The notes beneath the pieces were generated by a model. It made no database searches and was not told the origin of the DNA. It was given only the letters and a program-made list of their open reading frames with translations. From the NCBI GenBank assembly GCA_949296115.1, contig CASFNR010000012.1, positions 1 to 64,000 on the forward strand: a stretch of DNA of 64,000 nucleotides, in the 5' to 3' direction. The stretch is from an uncultured Eubacteriales bacterium. GTDB lineage: Bacteria; Bacillota; Clostridia; Oscillospirales; Oscillospiraceae. The translations under genes and the position numbers were made by a program. Shown here piece by piece: positions 40,783 through 47,985 of the stretch (its first letter is position 1; every line of letters begins with the position of its first letter).

Positions 40783-41465
40783 AGCTGGTACTGCGAATCC
40801 TGCGGCAGCAGGGACTGATTGCCGACATTGCCTATCCAGGTCAGAAATTTCCCACCATCTCCGGGCCGGTATCTGCCGTGCACATTGCCTCGGTGGATCG
40901 GGACAATCTCACGGTTACCATAGAGGTGAGCGTCATCTGCCCGGCCTCCATGGGCGGGACCCAGTGTGAAGTGGAGGCCCTGCGGGTCACGGAGATTCTG
41001 CGGGGAGAACGGGCGGTGTGCGTTCAGCAAGGCTGCCGGTATGACGGAATTGCCCAGGTGTATGTGGTGGATATTCTGGCTACCTTTACCGGGTTTACCG
41101 AAGAAGCCAACTGCCGGATCTGGCCGGGGTTCTATACTTACCTCAATAACGTGCAGCTGACCTTCGTCACCGGTTTTACCGAGGAGGAAACCACCGGCAT
41201 TCAGGCGGAATTCGCCACTGCGGAGCATCTGGTGAAAGGCACCAGCCAAAGAACACGAAGCTGGAGCATCCAGCTGGAGGAACAGATTCCGGTTGGGTCA
41301 CCCGAGCCGGCGGAACCCACCGGCGCCTTTGAATTGAAAATCGTGACAGACAAAAAAACGGAAATATATTCTCAGTGCCGATGGACCCAAATCCGTCGGG
41401 AATTTTCTCCGCGGGGCATCCGGCGAATCCGCACCGGATTTGCATTCCTGCGGGAGGAGGTGTAA
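40764..41465 (+). CDS. phage structural protein of unknown role
   Basis: A 233-residue protein in the head module. The N-terminal 40 residues form a short helix-strand element ('LELVLRILRQQGLIADIAYPGQ'), followed by beta-rich sequence with two copies of a 'TFxTGFTEE' phrase (about residues 111 and 134) that hint at an internal repeat. The rest is hydrophilic. I do not recognise the family; position suggests a joining or tail-terminator component. GAATGACAC gives no clear ribosome site, so translation is probably coupled to the preceding gene. Confidence 0.5.
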   Translation: MGNSILELVLRILRQQGLIADIAYPGQKFPTISGPVSAVHIASVDRDNLTVTIEVSVICPASMGGTQCEVEALRVTEILRGERAVCVQQGCRYDGIAQVYVVDILATFTGFTEEANCRIWPGFYTYLNNVQLTFVTGFTEEETTGIQAEFATAEHLVKGTSQRTRSWSIQLEEQIPVGSPEPAEPTGAFELKIVTDKKTEIYSQCRWTQIRREFSPRGIRRIRTGFAFLREEV

Positions 41466-41466
41466 T

Positions 41467-41829
41467 GTGGACTATCTGAGCTATAAGACCTTTGTCTGGC
41501 CCCAGAACCCCCATACCTACAAGGAAGAACTGGTGCGGGAACCGAAATTCCATACCCAGGATGGGGTGACCTACTTTGACAAGATGGGCGATTTGCAGCG
41601 CACCATCACTGGAAGCGGTGTATTTTACGGGGAGGGCGCCTACGACAGCTATAAAGCGCTGATGGCCCTGTTCGGCAGTCCCACCCCGGGAAATCTGGAG
41701 CACCCCATCTGGGGAATCTTCTACTGCTACTTTACCGGACTGGAGATGACCCAGGAACCGGAGGAAAACTGCATCAGTTATCGGTTTACCTTTACCGGGG
41801 CGCTGGCAAACGGAGTCGTGCCGACCTAA
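41467..41829 (+). CDS. phage tail/joining-like protein, last gene of the head module
   Basis: A 120-residue protein starting at GTG 41467 with GGAGGAGG upstream. 'KTFVWPQNPHTYKEELVREPKFHTQDG' and 'LEHPIWGIFYCYFTGLEMTQEPEENCISYRFTFTG' recall short proteins near the head-tail junction of PBSX-like prophages, sometimes linked to DNA-circularisation/baseplate families; I cannot name it with confidence. No tail tube, tape-measure or lysis gene follows: the module stops here at a strong terminator. Confidence 0.5.
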   Translation: MDYLSYKTFVWPQNPHTYKEELVREPKFHTQDGVTYFDKMGDLQRTITGSGVFYGEGAYDSYKALMALFGSPTPGNLEHPIWGIFYCYFTGLEMTQEPEENCISYRFTFTGALANGVVPT

Positions 41830-41860
41830 ACACCGGATGACGCCTGTAAGAACATTATTT

Positions 41861-41900
41861 TTGGGAGGATTGCCGTTTCAGGGCAATCCTCCCAATTTTT
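41861..41900 (+). terminator. terminator closing the phage head module
   Basis: A perfect 14-bp stem (41861-41874 with 41882-41895), seven-base loop, five Ts. Confidence 0.85.
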
Positions 41901-41958
41901 GTATCGGCTGGTCAAACAGCACTGCCGGAACATGCGCTCCGCGCCAGATGCTTCTGGC

Positions 41959-42759
41959 TCAGGGACGGAAATTTTCGAAAATGGGAATCCAGCCTTCCGC
42001 CTTGGCCTGGTCAAAGGCCTCCCGGCTGCGGAGCGTCCAGGCCACCCCCTTGGCTTTCCACAGCTTTTGGCTGAGGGCGCAGGTGGGGGTTTTCTGCCGG
42101 TGGTCGAACCGGTAGGCAACGAAGTCCGGCACCGTGAGGAAATTGGTCAGACAGTGGGTAGCGGCAAAACGCACATAGTCCGGCAGGTCATTGCGGCTGG
42201 CAAAGAAATTCTCCGCCAGCTGGCCCCGGATAATATCCGGCCGATGGCGCCGCAGCCACACCAGACACCGATAATCAAAGGACTCCATGCAGAAATACCC
42301 CTGGTAGGTCTCCAGCATCCGGCAGACCGCCTCCGCCAGCTGGGCGTGGTTGCCGTCAACCGGCTTCAGCTCGATAATCAGGGGGACCTTGCCCTGCACC
42401 AGGGCGAGCACATCCATCAGCTCGGGAATGGTCTCCTGGGTGCCCTCCAGGAAGTAATTCTTCAGGTCCTGGGTGGTCAGGTCCTCCACCCGTCCCGCCT
42501 GCCCGGTGGTGCGGTTGAGCAGAGAGTCATGGATCACCGCCAGATTGCCGTCCTGGGTCAGATGGACATCCAGCTCGATGCCGTAGCCGTTTTCCACAGC
42601 GGCACGAAAGGCGGCCAGGCTGTTTTCCGGCAGCTGGCTGTCGTGGAGCCCACGGTGGGCATAGTTCCATCCCAGCAGTTCCTGCCAGCCGGGATGATTC
42701 CCCCGGCAGCGGGTGGACAAAACATAGAGAATCAGCAAGAAAAGAAGTAAATTGAGCAT
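41959..42759 (-). CDS. glycerophosphodiester phosphodiesterase family protein
   Basis: A 266-residue GDPD with one N-terminal membrane anchor (residues 1-14). Catalytic blocks are 'WNYAHRGLHDSQLPENSLAAFRAAVENGYGIELDVHLTQDGNLAVIHDSLLNRTTG' (HR, ExD and HD residues, about 32-85), 'PLIIELKP' (about 126) and 'GVAWTLRS' near the end. It cleaves glycerophosphodiesters to sn-glycerol 3-phosphate and an alcohol, probably at the outer membrane face. GGGAGGC precedes the ATG at 42759. It is divergent from the second lipid kinase. Confidence 0.88.
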   Translation of the reverse strand: MLNLLLFLLILYVLSTRCRGNHPGWQELLGWNYAHRGLHDSQLPENSLAAFRAAVENGYGIELDVHLTQDGNLAVIHDSLLNRTTGQAGRVEDLTTQDLKNYFLEGTQETIPELMDVLALVQGKVPLIIELKPVDGNHAQLAEAVCRMLETYQGYFCMESFDYRCLVWLRRHRPDIIRGQLAENFFASRNDLPDYVRFAATHCLTNFLTVPDFVAYRFDHRQKTPTCALSQKLWKAKGVAWTLRSREAFDQAKAEGWIPIFENFRP

Positions 42760-42812
42760 GACAGCCTCCCGATTCCCCCGGCAAACGCCGGGAAAGGTCA
42801 TTTCACAACAGA

Positions 42813-42841
42813 ATTATACCGGTTTCGCCGAAAAAAGTCTA
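42813..42841 (-). promoter_or_regulatory. promoter of the GDPD gene
   Basis: Minus strand TAGACT (42836-42841), 17-base spacer, perfect TATAAT (42813-42818). A small hairpin (42777-42792) lies in the leader. Confidence 0.6.
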
Positions 42842-42918
42842 CAGGAAATCTCCCGGGGAGAGAATATGAAAAAACCGTAAATTTTCCGCTCCCTTTCAGG
42901 AAAACACAGTGATGTGCC

Positions 42919-42947
42919 TTGCGGTTTCCGGATTCGGTGGGTATAAT
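42919..42947 (+). promoter_or_regulatory. sigma-A promoter of lipid kinase copy 2
   Basis: TTGCGG (42919-42924), 17-base spacer, TATAAT (42942-42947), 24 bases before the ATG. Confidence 0.65.
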
Positions 42948-42971
42948 GAGGAAAAAGCGGAGGTGACGGCA

Positions 42972-43865
42972 ATGAAGAAGATGCTGTTTGTGATGAACCC
43001 GGTGGCAGGACAGAAAAAAGCCAACCGTGCCCTGCCGGAGATCCTGTCGCTGTTCAACCAGGCGGGGTATGAAGTGATTGCCTATATGACCGATGGCCCG
43101 GGCAGCGCCGCCAGAGCGGTTCAGACCTGGGGCGGCCAGGTGGATGTGATTGTCTGCTGCGGCGGCGACGGAACCATGAACGAGACGGTGACCGGCCTGC
43201 TGCGTGCCGGAATCAAAACCCCGGTGGGATATATTCCTGCCGGAACCACCAATGATTTTGCTTCCAGCCTGCACCTGTCCGGCAATGTGCTTCAGGCGGC
43301 CCGGGACATTCTGGAAGGCACGCCGGTGCCCCTGGATGTGGGCCGGTTTGCAGACCGGTATTTTTCCTATGTGGCATCCTTCGGAGCCTTCACCAAGTCC
43401 AGCTACCTGATTCCCCAGAACATCAAGAATGCGCTGGGCCATACCGCCTATGTGCTGGGGGGAATTTCGGAACTGTCCCAGATTCACAAGGAACCCATCC
43501 GGATGGAAATCGACGGTCAGGTGATTGAGGATGACTTCCTCTTCGGGGCCATCTGCAATTCCACTTCCATCGGCGGGATCCTGACCCTGGACCCCAAGCA
43601 CGTGGACATGGGCGACGGCCTGTTTGAAGTGCTGCTGGTCCGGTCGGCCCGGAGCCTGGAGGAAATCGGCGAGTGCATCCGGGCGGTGCAGAGCCAGGTG
43701 TACAACTGCGAGATGATTACCTTCCGCACGGCGAAAAAGGTGAAAATTTACGCCAACCCGGAGATGCCCTGGACCCTGGATGGGGAACGGGAGGACGGCC
43801 ATGGGGAAATTGAGGTGGAAAACCTGCATCACGCCATCTCCATGATTCAGAGGAACGAAGTATGA
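42972..43865 (+). CDS. diacylglycerol kinase-family lipid kinase (copy 2)
   Basis: A 297-residue YegS/DgkB-type lipid kinase. 'MLFVMNPVAGQKKANRAL' at the N-terminus, 'IVCCGGDGTMNETVTGLL' nucleotide loop (about residue 58), 'GYIPAGTTNDFASSL' (about 85), and 'HVDMGDGLFEVLLVRSARS' in the C-terminal sandwich. The GTTNDFA variant (versus GSGNDF in copy 1) shows the two copies are distant paralogues. GCGGAGGTG precedes the ATG at 42972. It overlaps the NUDIX gene by four bases. Confidence 0.87.
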   Translation: MKKMLFVMNPVAGQKKANRALPEILSLFNQAGYEVIAYMTDGPGSAARAVQTWGGQVDVIVCCGGDGTMNETVTGLLRAGIKTPVGYIPAGTTNDFASSLHLSGNVLQAARDILEGTPVPLDVGRFADRYFSYVASFGAFTKSSYLIPQNIKNALGHTAYVLGGISELSQIHKEPIRMEIDGQVIEDDFLFGAICNSTSIGGILTLDPKHVDMGDGLFEVLLVRSARSLEEIGECIRAVQSQVYNCEMITFRTAKKVKIYANPEMPWTLDGEREDGHGEIEVENLHHAISMIQRNEV

Positions 43866-44329
43866 TCAATACAACGCTGTGTTATGTTACCCGGGGCGAC
43901 GAGGTGCTGATGCTCCATCGGGTGAAAAAGAAGAATGACATCAACAAGGACAAGTGGATCGGCATCGGCGGCAAATTTGAAGGGGAGGAAAGCCCTGACC
44001 AGTGCCTGCTCCGGGAGGCCTGGGAGGAAACCGGCCTGACCCTGACCTCCTGGCGGTGCCGGGGGGTGATCACCTTCCTGCTGGACGGCATGGAAGGGGA
44101 GTATATGTACCTGTTCACCGCCGATGGCTTTACAGGAGAGCTGAAGGAATGCAATGAAGGGGACCTGCAATGGGTGAGCCGGTCGTTCCTGGACCAGCTG
44201 CCCAAGTGGGACGGAGACCAGATTTTCCTGGACCTTTTGTGGCAGGATGCCCCCTTCTTCCTGCTGACCCTGCACTACCGGGGAGATGAGCTGATTGAGG
44301 CGGTGCTGGACGGCAAGAAAATCCGGTGA
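43862..44329 (+). CDS. NUDIX hydrolase (MutT/8-oxo-dGTP diphosphatase type)
   Basis: A 155-residue NUDIX protein. The box reads 'GGKFEGEESPDQCLLREAWEETGL' (about residues 38-61), a full GX5EX7REUXEEXGU match. 'LCYVTRGDEVLMLHRVKKKNDINKDKWIGIG' is typical of the group often annotated as 8-oxo-dGTP diphosphatase in Firmicutes. It hydrolyses a nucleoside diphosphate-X substrate in the cytoplasm. It is coupled to the lipid kinase by a four-base overlap. Confidence 0.85.
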   Translation: MINTTLCYVTRGDEVLMLHRVKKKNDINKDKWIGIGGKFEGEESPDQCLLREAWEETGLTLTSWRCRGVITFLLDGMEGEYMYLFTADGFTGELKECNEGDLQWVSRSFLDQLPKWDGDQIFLDLLWQDAPFFLLTLHYRGDELIEAVLDGKKIR

Positions 44330-44421
44330 AGGAAAAATAAGAAATTCTTAATCCCGGCGAAAAGACTTCCTAAGACTGGATGGCGTATAATGGGGCCATT
44401 CCAGACAGGAAGGAGAAACCT

Positions 44422-45213
44422 ATGAAAAATAAAAAAGGGCTTGCGGCCCTGTTTGTTCTGCTGGCGGTGCTGCTGATGGGGCTGATGGGGGCGAAGCCCT
44501 TATACAATCTCTATCGGGATGTGACCTTCTCTTGGACAGACCGCAGCGAGGCAGAAAAGGAAATCAAAGCGTTTGCCGACGAAAAGGGAATCTCTTTCGG
44601 AGAGTATCCCCAGTACATCATTGATTTGTATGAAAGCAATCCGGAAACCCGGGATTTCGTGATGAACTATCCCTTCCGGAAAACGGAGACGGTGGATTTG
44701 TCCGGCTATCAGGATTGCCAGAGCGTGCCCCTGTTTCTGCAGTGGGACCCCATGTGGGGCTATCAGGACTATGGCAGCAGCATCATTGCCGTCACCGGCT
44801 GCGGCCCCACCTGCCTGGCTATGGTGGGGTATTATCTGACCGGGGATGAAAATATGTCTCCCGACCAGATTGCCAAATTCGCCCAGCGCAGCGGCTACTA
44901 TTCTTCCGGCTCCGGCTCATCCTGGACCTTAATCAGCGAGGGGGCCGCCCAGCTGGGACTGACGGCAGAGGAACTGCCTCTGGTGGAAAAGAAAATCACC
45001 CGGGCGCTGGAGGAAGGAAAACCGGTGATTCTGGCTCTTGGCCCCGGAGATTTCACCACCACCGGGCATTACATTGTCCTGACCGGCGTACAGGACGGAA
45101 AATTCCAGGTCAACGACCCCAACAGCCGCCTGCGCTCGGAACGGCTGTGGAGCTATGAGGAGCTGGAAGGACAGATCCGCAACATCTGGGCCATTTCCCG
45201 GCAGGAAGCCTGA
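44422..45213 (+). CDS. membrane-anchored or secreted C39-like cysteine peptidase
   Basis: A 263-residue protein with an N-terminal signal/anchor helix (residues 5-25). The C-terminal C39-like peptidase domain has its catalytic cysteine in 'VTGCGPTCLAMVGYYLTG' (about residue 130), its histidine in 'TTGHYIVLTGV' (about 219) and its Asn/Asp in 'FQVNDPNSR' (about 233). The extracellular role is unknown; such enzymes may process peptides or cell-surface proteins. AAGGAG precedes the ATG at 44422. A TATAAT (44391-44396) without a clear -35 box lies upstream. Confidence 0.8.
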   Translation: MKNKKGLAALFVLLAVLLMGLMGAKPLYNLYRDVTFSWTDRSEAEKEIKAFADEKGISFGEYPQYIIDLYESNPETRDFVMNYPFRKTETVDLSGYQDCQSVPLFLQWDPMWGYQDYGSSIIAVTGCGPTCLAMVGYYLTGDENMSPDQIAKFAQRSGYYSSGSGSSWTLISEGAAQLGLTAEELPLVEKKITRALEEGKPVILALGPGDFTTTGHYIVLTGVQDGKFQVNDPNSRLRSERLWSYEELEGQIRNIWAISRQEA

Positions 45214-45225
45214 TTTACATAACAA

Positions 45226-45250
45226 CCCCCGGATGCCTGGCGTCCGGGGG
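45226..45250. terminator. bidirectional terminator between the C39 peptidase gene and the PadR operon
   Basis: CCCCCGGA (45226-45233) pairs with TCCGGGGG (45243-45250), with short flanking ACAA/TTGT pairs, between convergent genes. Confidence 0.7.
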
Positions 45251-45260
45251 ATTGTCTTAG

Positions 45261-45809
45261 TCATCCAAATAGGGGCTCAATTTTGTCCCGGTCTGCCGGG
45301 TTGACGGTGAAGGTCACGCCGGTGATCTCGGCAAATTGGTATTCTCCAATCCGGCGGTTTCTGATGTCGGAGAGAATCTGGTCCTTGACAGACAGGATTG
45401 CCTTTGCCTGCATAAAGCCTGTTGAGATATACAGGAGGCGATTGTTTTCATTGCTTACGAGTCTGACGGTCCAGAGATCTGGTGTGAAGCCCGGAACACT
45501 CCGGTACGTTACTTCCACCTGCACCACGCCTTCCTCCAACTGGGAATCCGTTTGAATCTGGGAAATCTGGGCATCGGGGGAAAGAACAATATTCTGGGAG
45601 TTGGAGTCATAGATTTCATACCCTGTCAGTTTTTCCTCATCATCCAGGTAGATGGAGGTAGATACGGTATCGGTCTGGGTCATCTCCAGCCGGGCGGTGT
45701 CCCGGTAGGTGAAGCTGGACGCCTCCACAAAGCACATCCCAATGCCGATGCCGCCAATCAGCAGCCCAAGGCACACCAGAATCAAAGCGGTAATCCGCAG
45801 TTTACGCAT
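45261..45809 (-). CDS. membrane-anchored extracytoplasmic protein of the PadR-DUF1700 operon
   Basis: A 182-residue protein with one N-terminal membrane helix (residues 4-26) followed by a beta-rich extracytoplasmic domain ('FTYRDTARLEMTQTDTVSTSIYLDDEEKLTGYEIYDSNSQNIVLSPD'). I do not recognise a named family; small DUF4097-like proteins often occupy this place after DUF1700 genes. AAGGAGG lies nine bases before the ATG at 45809, which overlaps the DUF1700 stop. It is the last gene of a PadR-controlled envelope operon. Confidence 0.65.
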   Translation of the reverse strand: MRKLRITALILVCLGLLIGGIGIGMCFVEASSFTYRDTARLEMTQTDTVSTSIYLDDEEKLTGYEIYDSNSQNIVLSPDAQISQIQTDSQLEEGVVQVEVTYRSVPGFTPDLWTVRLVSNENNRLLYISTGFMQAKAILSVKDQILSDIRNRRIGEYQFAEITGVTFTVNPADRDKIEPLFG

Positions 45810-46554
45810 GATCCTGCACCTCCTTCTTTTCATTGGCCGGTTTGTGCCAGATCAGGGTGAGGGCGAACACCAGCACGCCGAAGCCGCACAGAACTGCGCC
45901 GATACAGCCCAGCAGCAGCCCGATTACCGGGTATCCTTGGATCAGCAGCACCGCCAGGGTTCCGGCGCCAACCAGGAAGAAACCTGCCACGCAGACAACC
46001 GGAATCGCAGCGCAGAGAAGGGCGGCGTTCCAGGCCCACCGGCACAGCACCTTCACCGCCCGGAGGCACCAGGAAAACAAATCTCCAACCAGATGCCAGA
46101 ACTTCCGGTTCCCGGCTGAAACCCAGCCCCAGAAACCCCGGGAGGGCTTTTCTTCCTCCGGCTCAGGCTGAGCGGGCTGCTTCTCCCGGTGCAGGGCATT
46201 TTTGGCCCGGTTCCACTTTTCGGACAGCCACGTCCGGAAGCCGGACCAAGCGGCCCGGCATTTCTGGCGGAATTGCTCCAGCCAACCGGCGCCGGCGGCC
46301 ATGGCTTCTTTCACCGTGGGGGCGGGAACCTTGACCCGTTCCTGCCAGTCGGGACTGATGTGATAGGCTTCCAGAATCTGGGCGGTCAGATCGTCCAGAG
46401 AGCCGAAATCCCGGATGGCCTCCTCTTCAGACAGCCCGCCTTCCATCCGCATCTGGATGTGCTGGGCGTATTCATCCAGAATATCCTGCTGTTCCGACGG
46501 CTGCAGGATCCGGATGCGCTCCTGCAGCTGTTTTAAAAATTCTTCTTTGCGCAT
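45802..46554 (-). CDS. DUF1700 (HAAS-type) membrane protein
   Basis: A 250-residue protein. Residues 1-65 are the HAAS/DUF1700 helical domain ('MRKEEFLKQLQERIRILQPSEQQDILDEYAQHIQMRMEGGLSEEEAIRDFGSLDDLTAQILEAY'). A linker follows, and three or four membrane helices occupy the C-terminal half. Such proteins are regularly encoded next to PadR regulators and are thought to act in envelope-stress signalling. AAGGAG spacing favours ATG 46554 over ATG 46560. It is the middle gene of the operon, overlapping the next gene by eight bases. Confidence 0.8.
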   Translation of the reverse strand: MRKEEFLKQLQERIRILQPSEQQDILDEYAQHIQMRMEGGLSEEEAIRDFGSLDDLTAQILEAYHISPDWQERVKVPAPTVKEAMAAGAGWLEQFRQKCRAAWSGFRTWLSEKWNRAKNALHREKQPAQPEPEEEKPSRGFWGWVSAGNRKFWHLVGDLFSWCLRAVKVLCRWAWNAALLCAAIPVVCVAGFFLVGAGTLAVLLIQGYPVIGLLLGCIGAVLCGFGVLVFALTLIWHKPANEKKEVQDHA

Positions 46555-46575
46555 AGACATGCTCCTTCCTGTGGA

Positions 46576-46893
46576 TCAGACCCCGTGCTCCTGCAAAAAT
46601 GCGTTCACCCGCTGGGAAAATTCCAGCCAATCCGCTTCCAGACTGTCCCGGTACGGGACGCCGGCGGCGGTGAGATGATAGTATTTTCTGGGTGGGCCTT
46701 CTGTAGATTCCCGGAGATAGGTTTCGAAATAATGCTCGTTGGTCAGCCGCTTCAGCAGGGGATAGATGGTGCCCTCATTTACGTCCACCACCTTGGATAC
46801 CTCCGCCACCAGCTCGTAGCCGTACATATCCCGTTTCCGGACGGATTCCAGCACGATCAGCTCCAACACGCCTTTCTTGAACTGGGCGTTCAC
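46576..46893 (-). CDS. PadR family transcriptional regulator
   Basis: A 105-residue winged-helix repressor: 'MNAQFKKGVLELIVLESVRKRDMYGYELVAEVSKVVDVNEGTIYPLLKRLTNEHYFETYLRESTEGPPRKYYHLTAAG' is the full PadR domain. GTG at 46891-46893 is preferred to the ATG at 46899 because GGAGG is correctly spaced and family proteins start with MNAQFKKG. It is the first gene of the operon and probably autoregulates the promoter at 46916-46944. A short dimerisation helix closes the protein. Confidence 0.88.
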   Translation of the reverse strand: MNAQFKKGVLELIVLESVRKRDMYGYELVAEVSKVVDVNEGTIYPLLKRLTNEHYFETYLRESTEGPPRKYYHLTAAGVPYRDSLEADWLEFSQRVNAFLQEHGV

Positions 46894-46915
46894 CAGCATC
46901 CCTCCTTCTGCTCCC

Positions 46916-46944
46916 ATTCTATACCAACTACTATGTATTGTCAA
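46916..46944 (-). promoter_or_regulatory. sigma-A promoter of the PadR operon
   Basis: Minus strand TTGACA (46939-46944), 17-base spacer, TAGAAT (46916-46921). Confidence 0.8.
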
Positions 46945-47016
46945 GTACCAGATAATAAAATGTACTGACAAAGGGCGGGGAAGCATTTTCCCGGAAGGGC
47001 GGAAGCAGGAACTTCC

Positions 47017-47045
47017 TTTACAATCGGTAAAAAATCTGCTATCCT
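47017..47045 (+). promoter_or_regulatory. sigma-A promoter of the Gx transporter gene
   Basis: TTTACA (47017-47022), 17-base spacer, TATCCT (47040-47045). Confidence 0.65.
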
Positions 47046-47071
47046 ATAGGGAAATAAGAGGAGGGAATGCT

Positions 47072-47575
47072 GTGAAAACCAAAAAGCTCACCCTTTTGGG
47101 CCTGCTGACCGCCATTGCCCTGACCATCTTCCTGGTGGAAGCCCAGATTCCGCCTCTGGTGCCGGTGCCGGGAATGAAGCTGGGACTGGCCAACATTGTC
47201 ACGGTGTTCACCGTGTTCGCCCTGGGCAGCCGGGAGGGGGCCTGCGTCCTGTTTGTCCGGATTTTCCTGGGGGCGATTTTTGCAGGATTCGGCACGATTT
47301 TCTATTCCGCCGCCGGCGGCCTGTGCGCCATTTTGGTGACGGTTCTGGTGAAAAAGATTCTGACCCAAAAGCAGCTGTGGGTGGCGGGGGCCCTGGGGGC
47401 CGTTGCCCACTCCATCGGTCAGATGGCCATGGCCATTTTCATCACCGGTACGCCGGCACTGGCGGTGTACCTGCCGGTGCTGATTGCCGCCAGCATTGTC
47501 ACCGGAATTTTCACCGGGCTTTGCGCCCAATTTCTGGTCAATCGGGGGAAACTATGGAAAACTATTTTGAAATGA
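47072..47575 (+). CDS. Gx transporter family (HepI-like) membrane protein
   Basis: A 167-residue protein with about five membrane helices: 'LTLLGLLTAIALTIFLVEAQIPPLVPVPGMKLGLANIVTVFTVFALGSREGACVLFVRIFLGAIFAG' is the signature of the Gx transporter family, often mislabelled 'heptaprenyl diphosphate synthase component I'. It resembles ECF substrate-binding components and probably imports a small molecule. The start is GTG 47072 with GAGGAGGG upstream. The end overlaps the mini-III gene by 22 bases. Confidence 0.82.
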   Translation: MKTKKLTLLGLLTAIALTIFLVEAQIPPLVPVPGMKLGLANIVTVFTVFALGSREGACVLFVRIFLGAIFAGFGTIFYSAAGGLCAILVTVLVKKILTQKQLWVAGALGAVAHSIGQMAMAIFITGTPALAVYLPVLIAASIVTGIFTGLCAQFLVNRGKLWKTILK

Positions 47576-47985
47576 ATCTGTCCCGGCAGGAGATTGACGC
47601 CATCTCCAACCTGGGCTTGGCCCACATGGGGGACTGTGTGTTTGAAATTCTCTGCCGGGCGTACCTGTGCGCCCAGGGGGAAAAGACCGTGGACCGGCTC
47701 CACCGGGACACCATTGCCATGGTGAAGGCAACGGCCCAGGCGAAATTCGTGGACCAGCTGGTGCCCCTGCTGACGGAGGAAGAGCTGGCCTACTACCGGC
47801 GGGGAAAAAACGCCCACGTCCACGCCGTGCCAAAATCCGCCACCCCCGCCGAGTACGCCAAGGCTACCGGCCTGGAGGCCCTGCTGGGGGCCCTGTATCT
47901 GGCGGGGCAGACCGGGCGGATCAATGAATTGTTCCGGGCTGTGATGGAAGTACCGGAGAAACAGGAGAGGGAAAATGGCATTTGA
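47554..47985 (+). CDS. mrnC: mini-ribonuclease III
   Basis: A 143-residue RNase III-type catalytic domain without a dsRNA-binding domain. 'LGLAHMGDCVFEILCRAYL' (about residue 20, catalytic Asp), 'VKATAQAKFVDQLVPLLTEEELAYYRRGKNAHVHAVPKSATPAEYAKATGLEALLGALYLAG' include the conserved EALLGALYL helix. It matures 23S rRNA termini in Bacillus. Length and motifs are normal. It overlaps both neighbours (47575 and 47975), so it is tightly coupled with the transporter and rqcH. Confidence 0.88.
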   Translation: MENYFEMNLSRQEIDAISNLGLAHMGDCVFEILCRAYLCAQGEKTVDRLHRDTIAMVKATAQAKFVDQLVPLLTEEELAYYRRGKNAHVHAVPKSATPAEYAKATGLEALLGALYLAGQTGRINELFRAVMEVPEKQERENGI

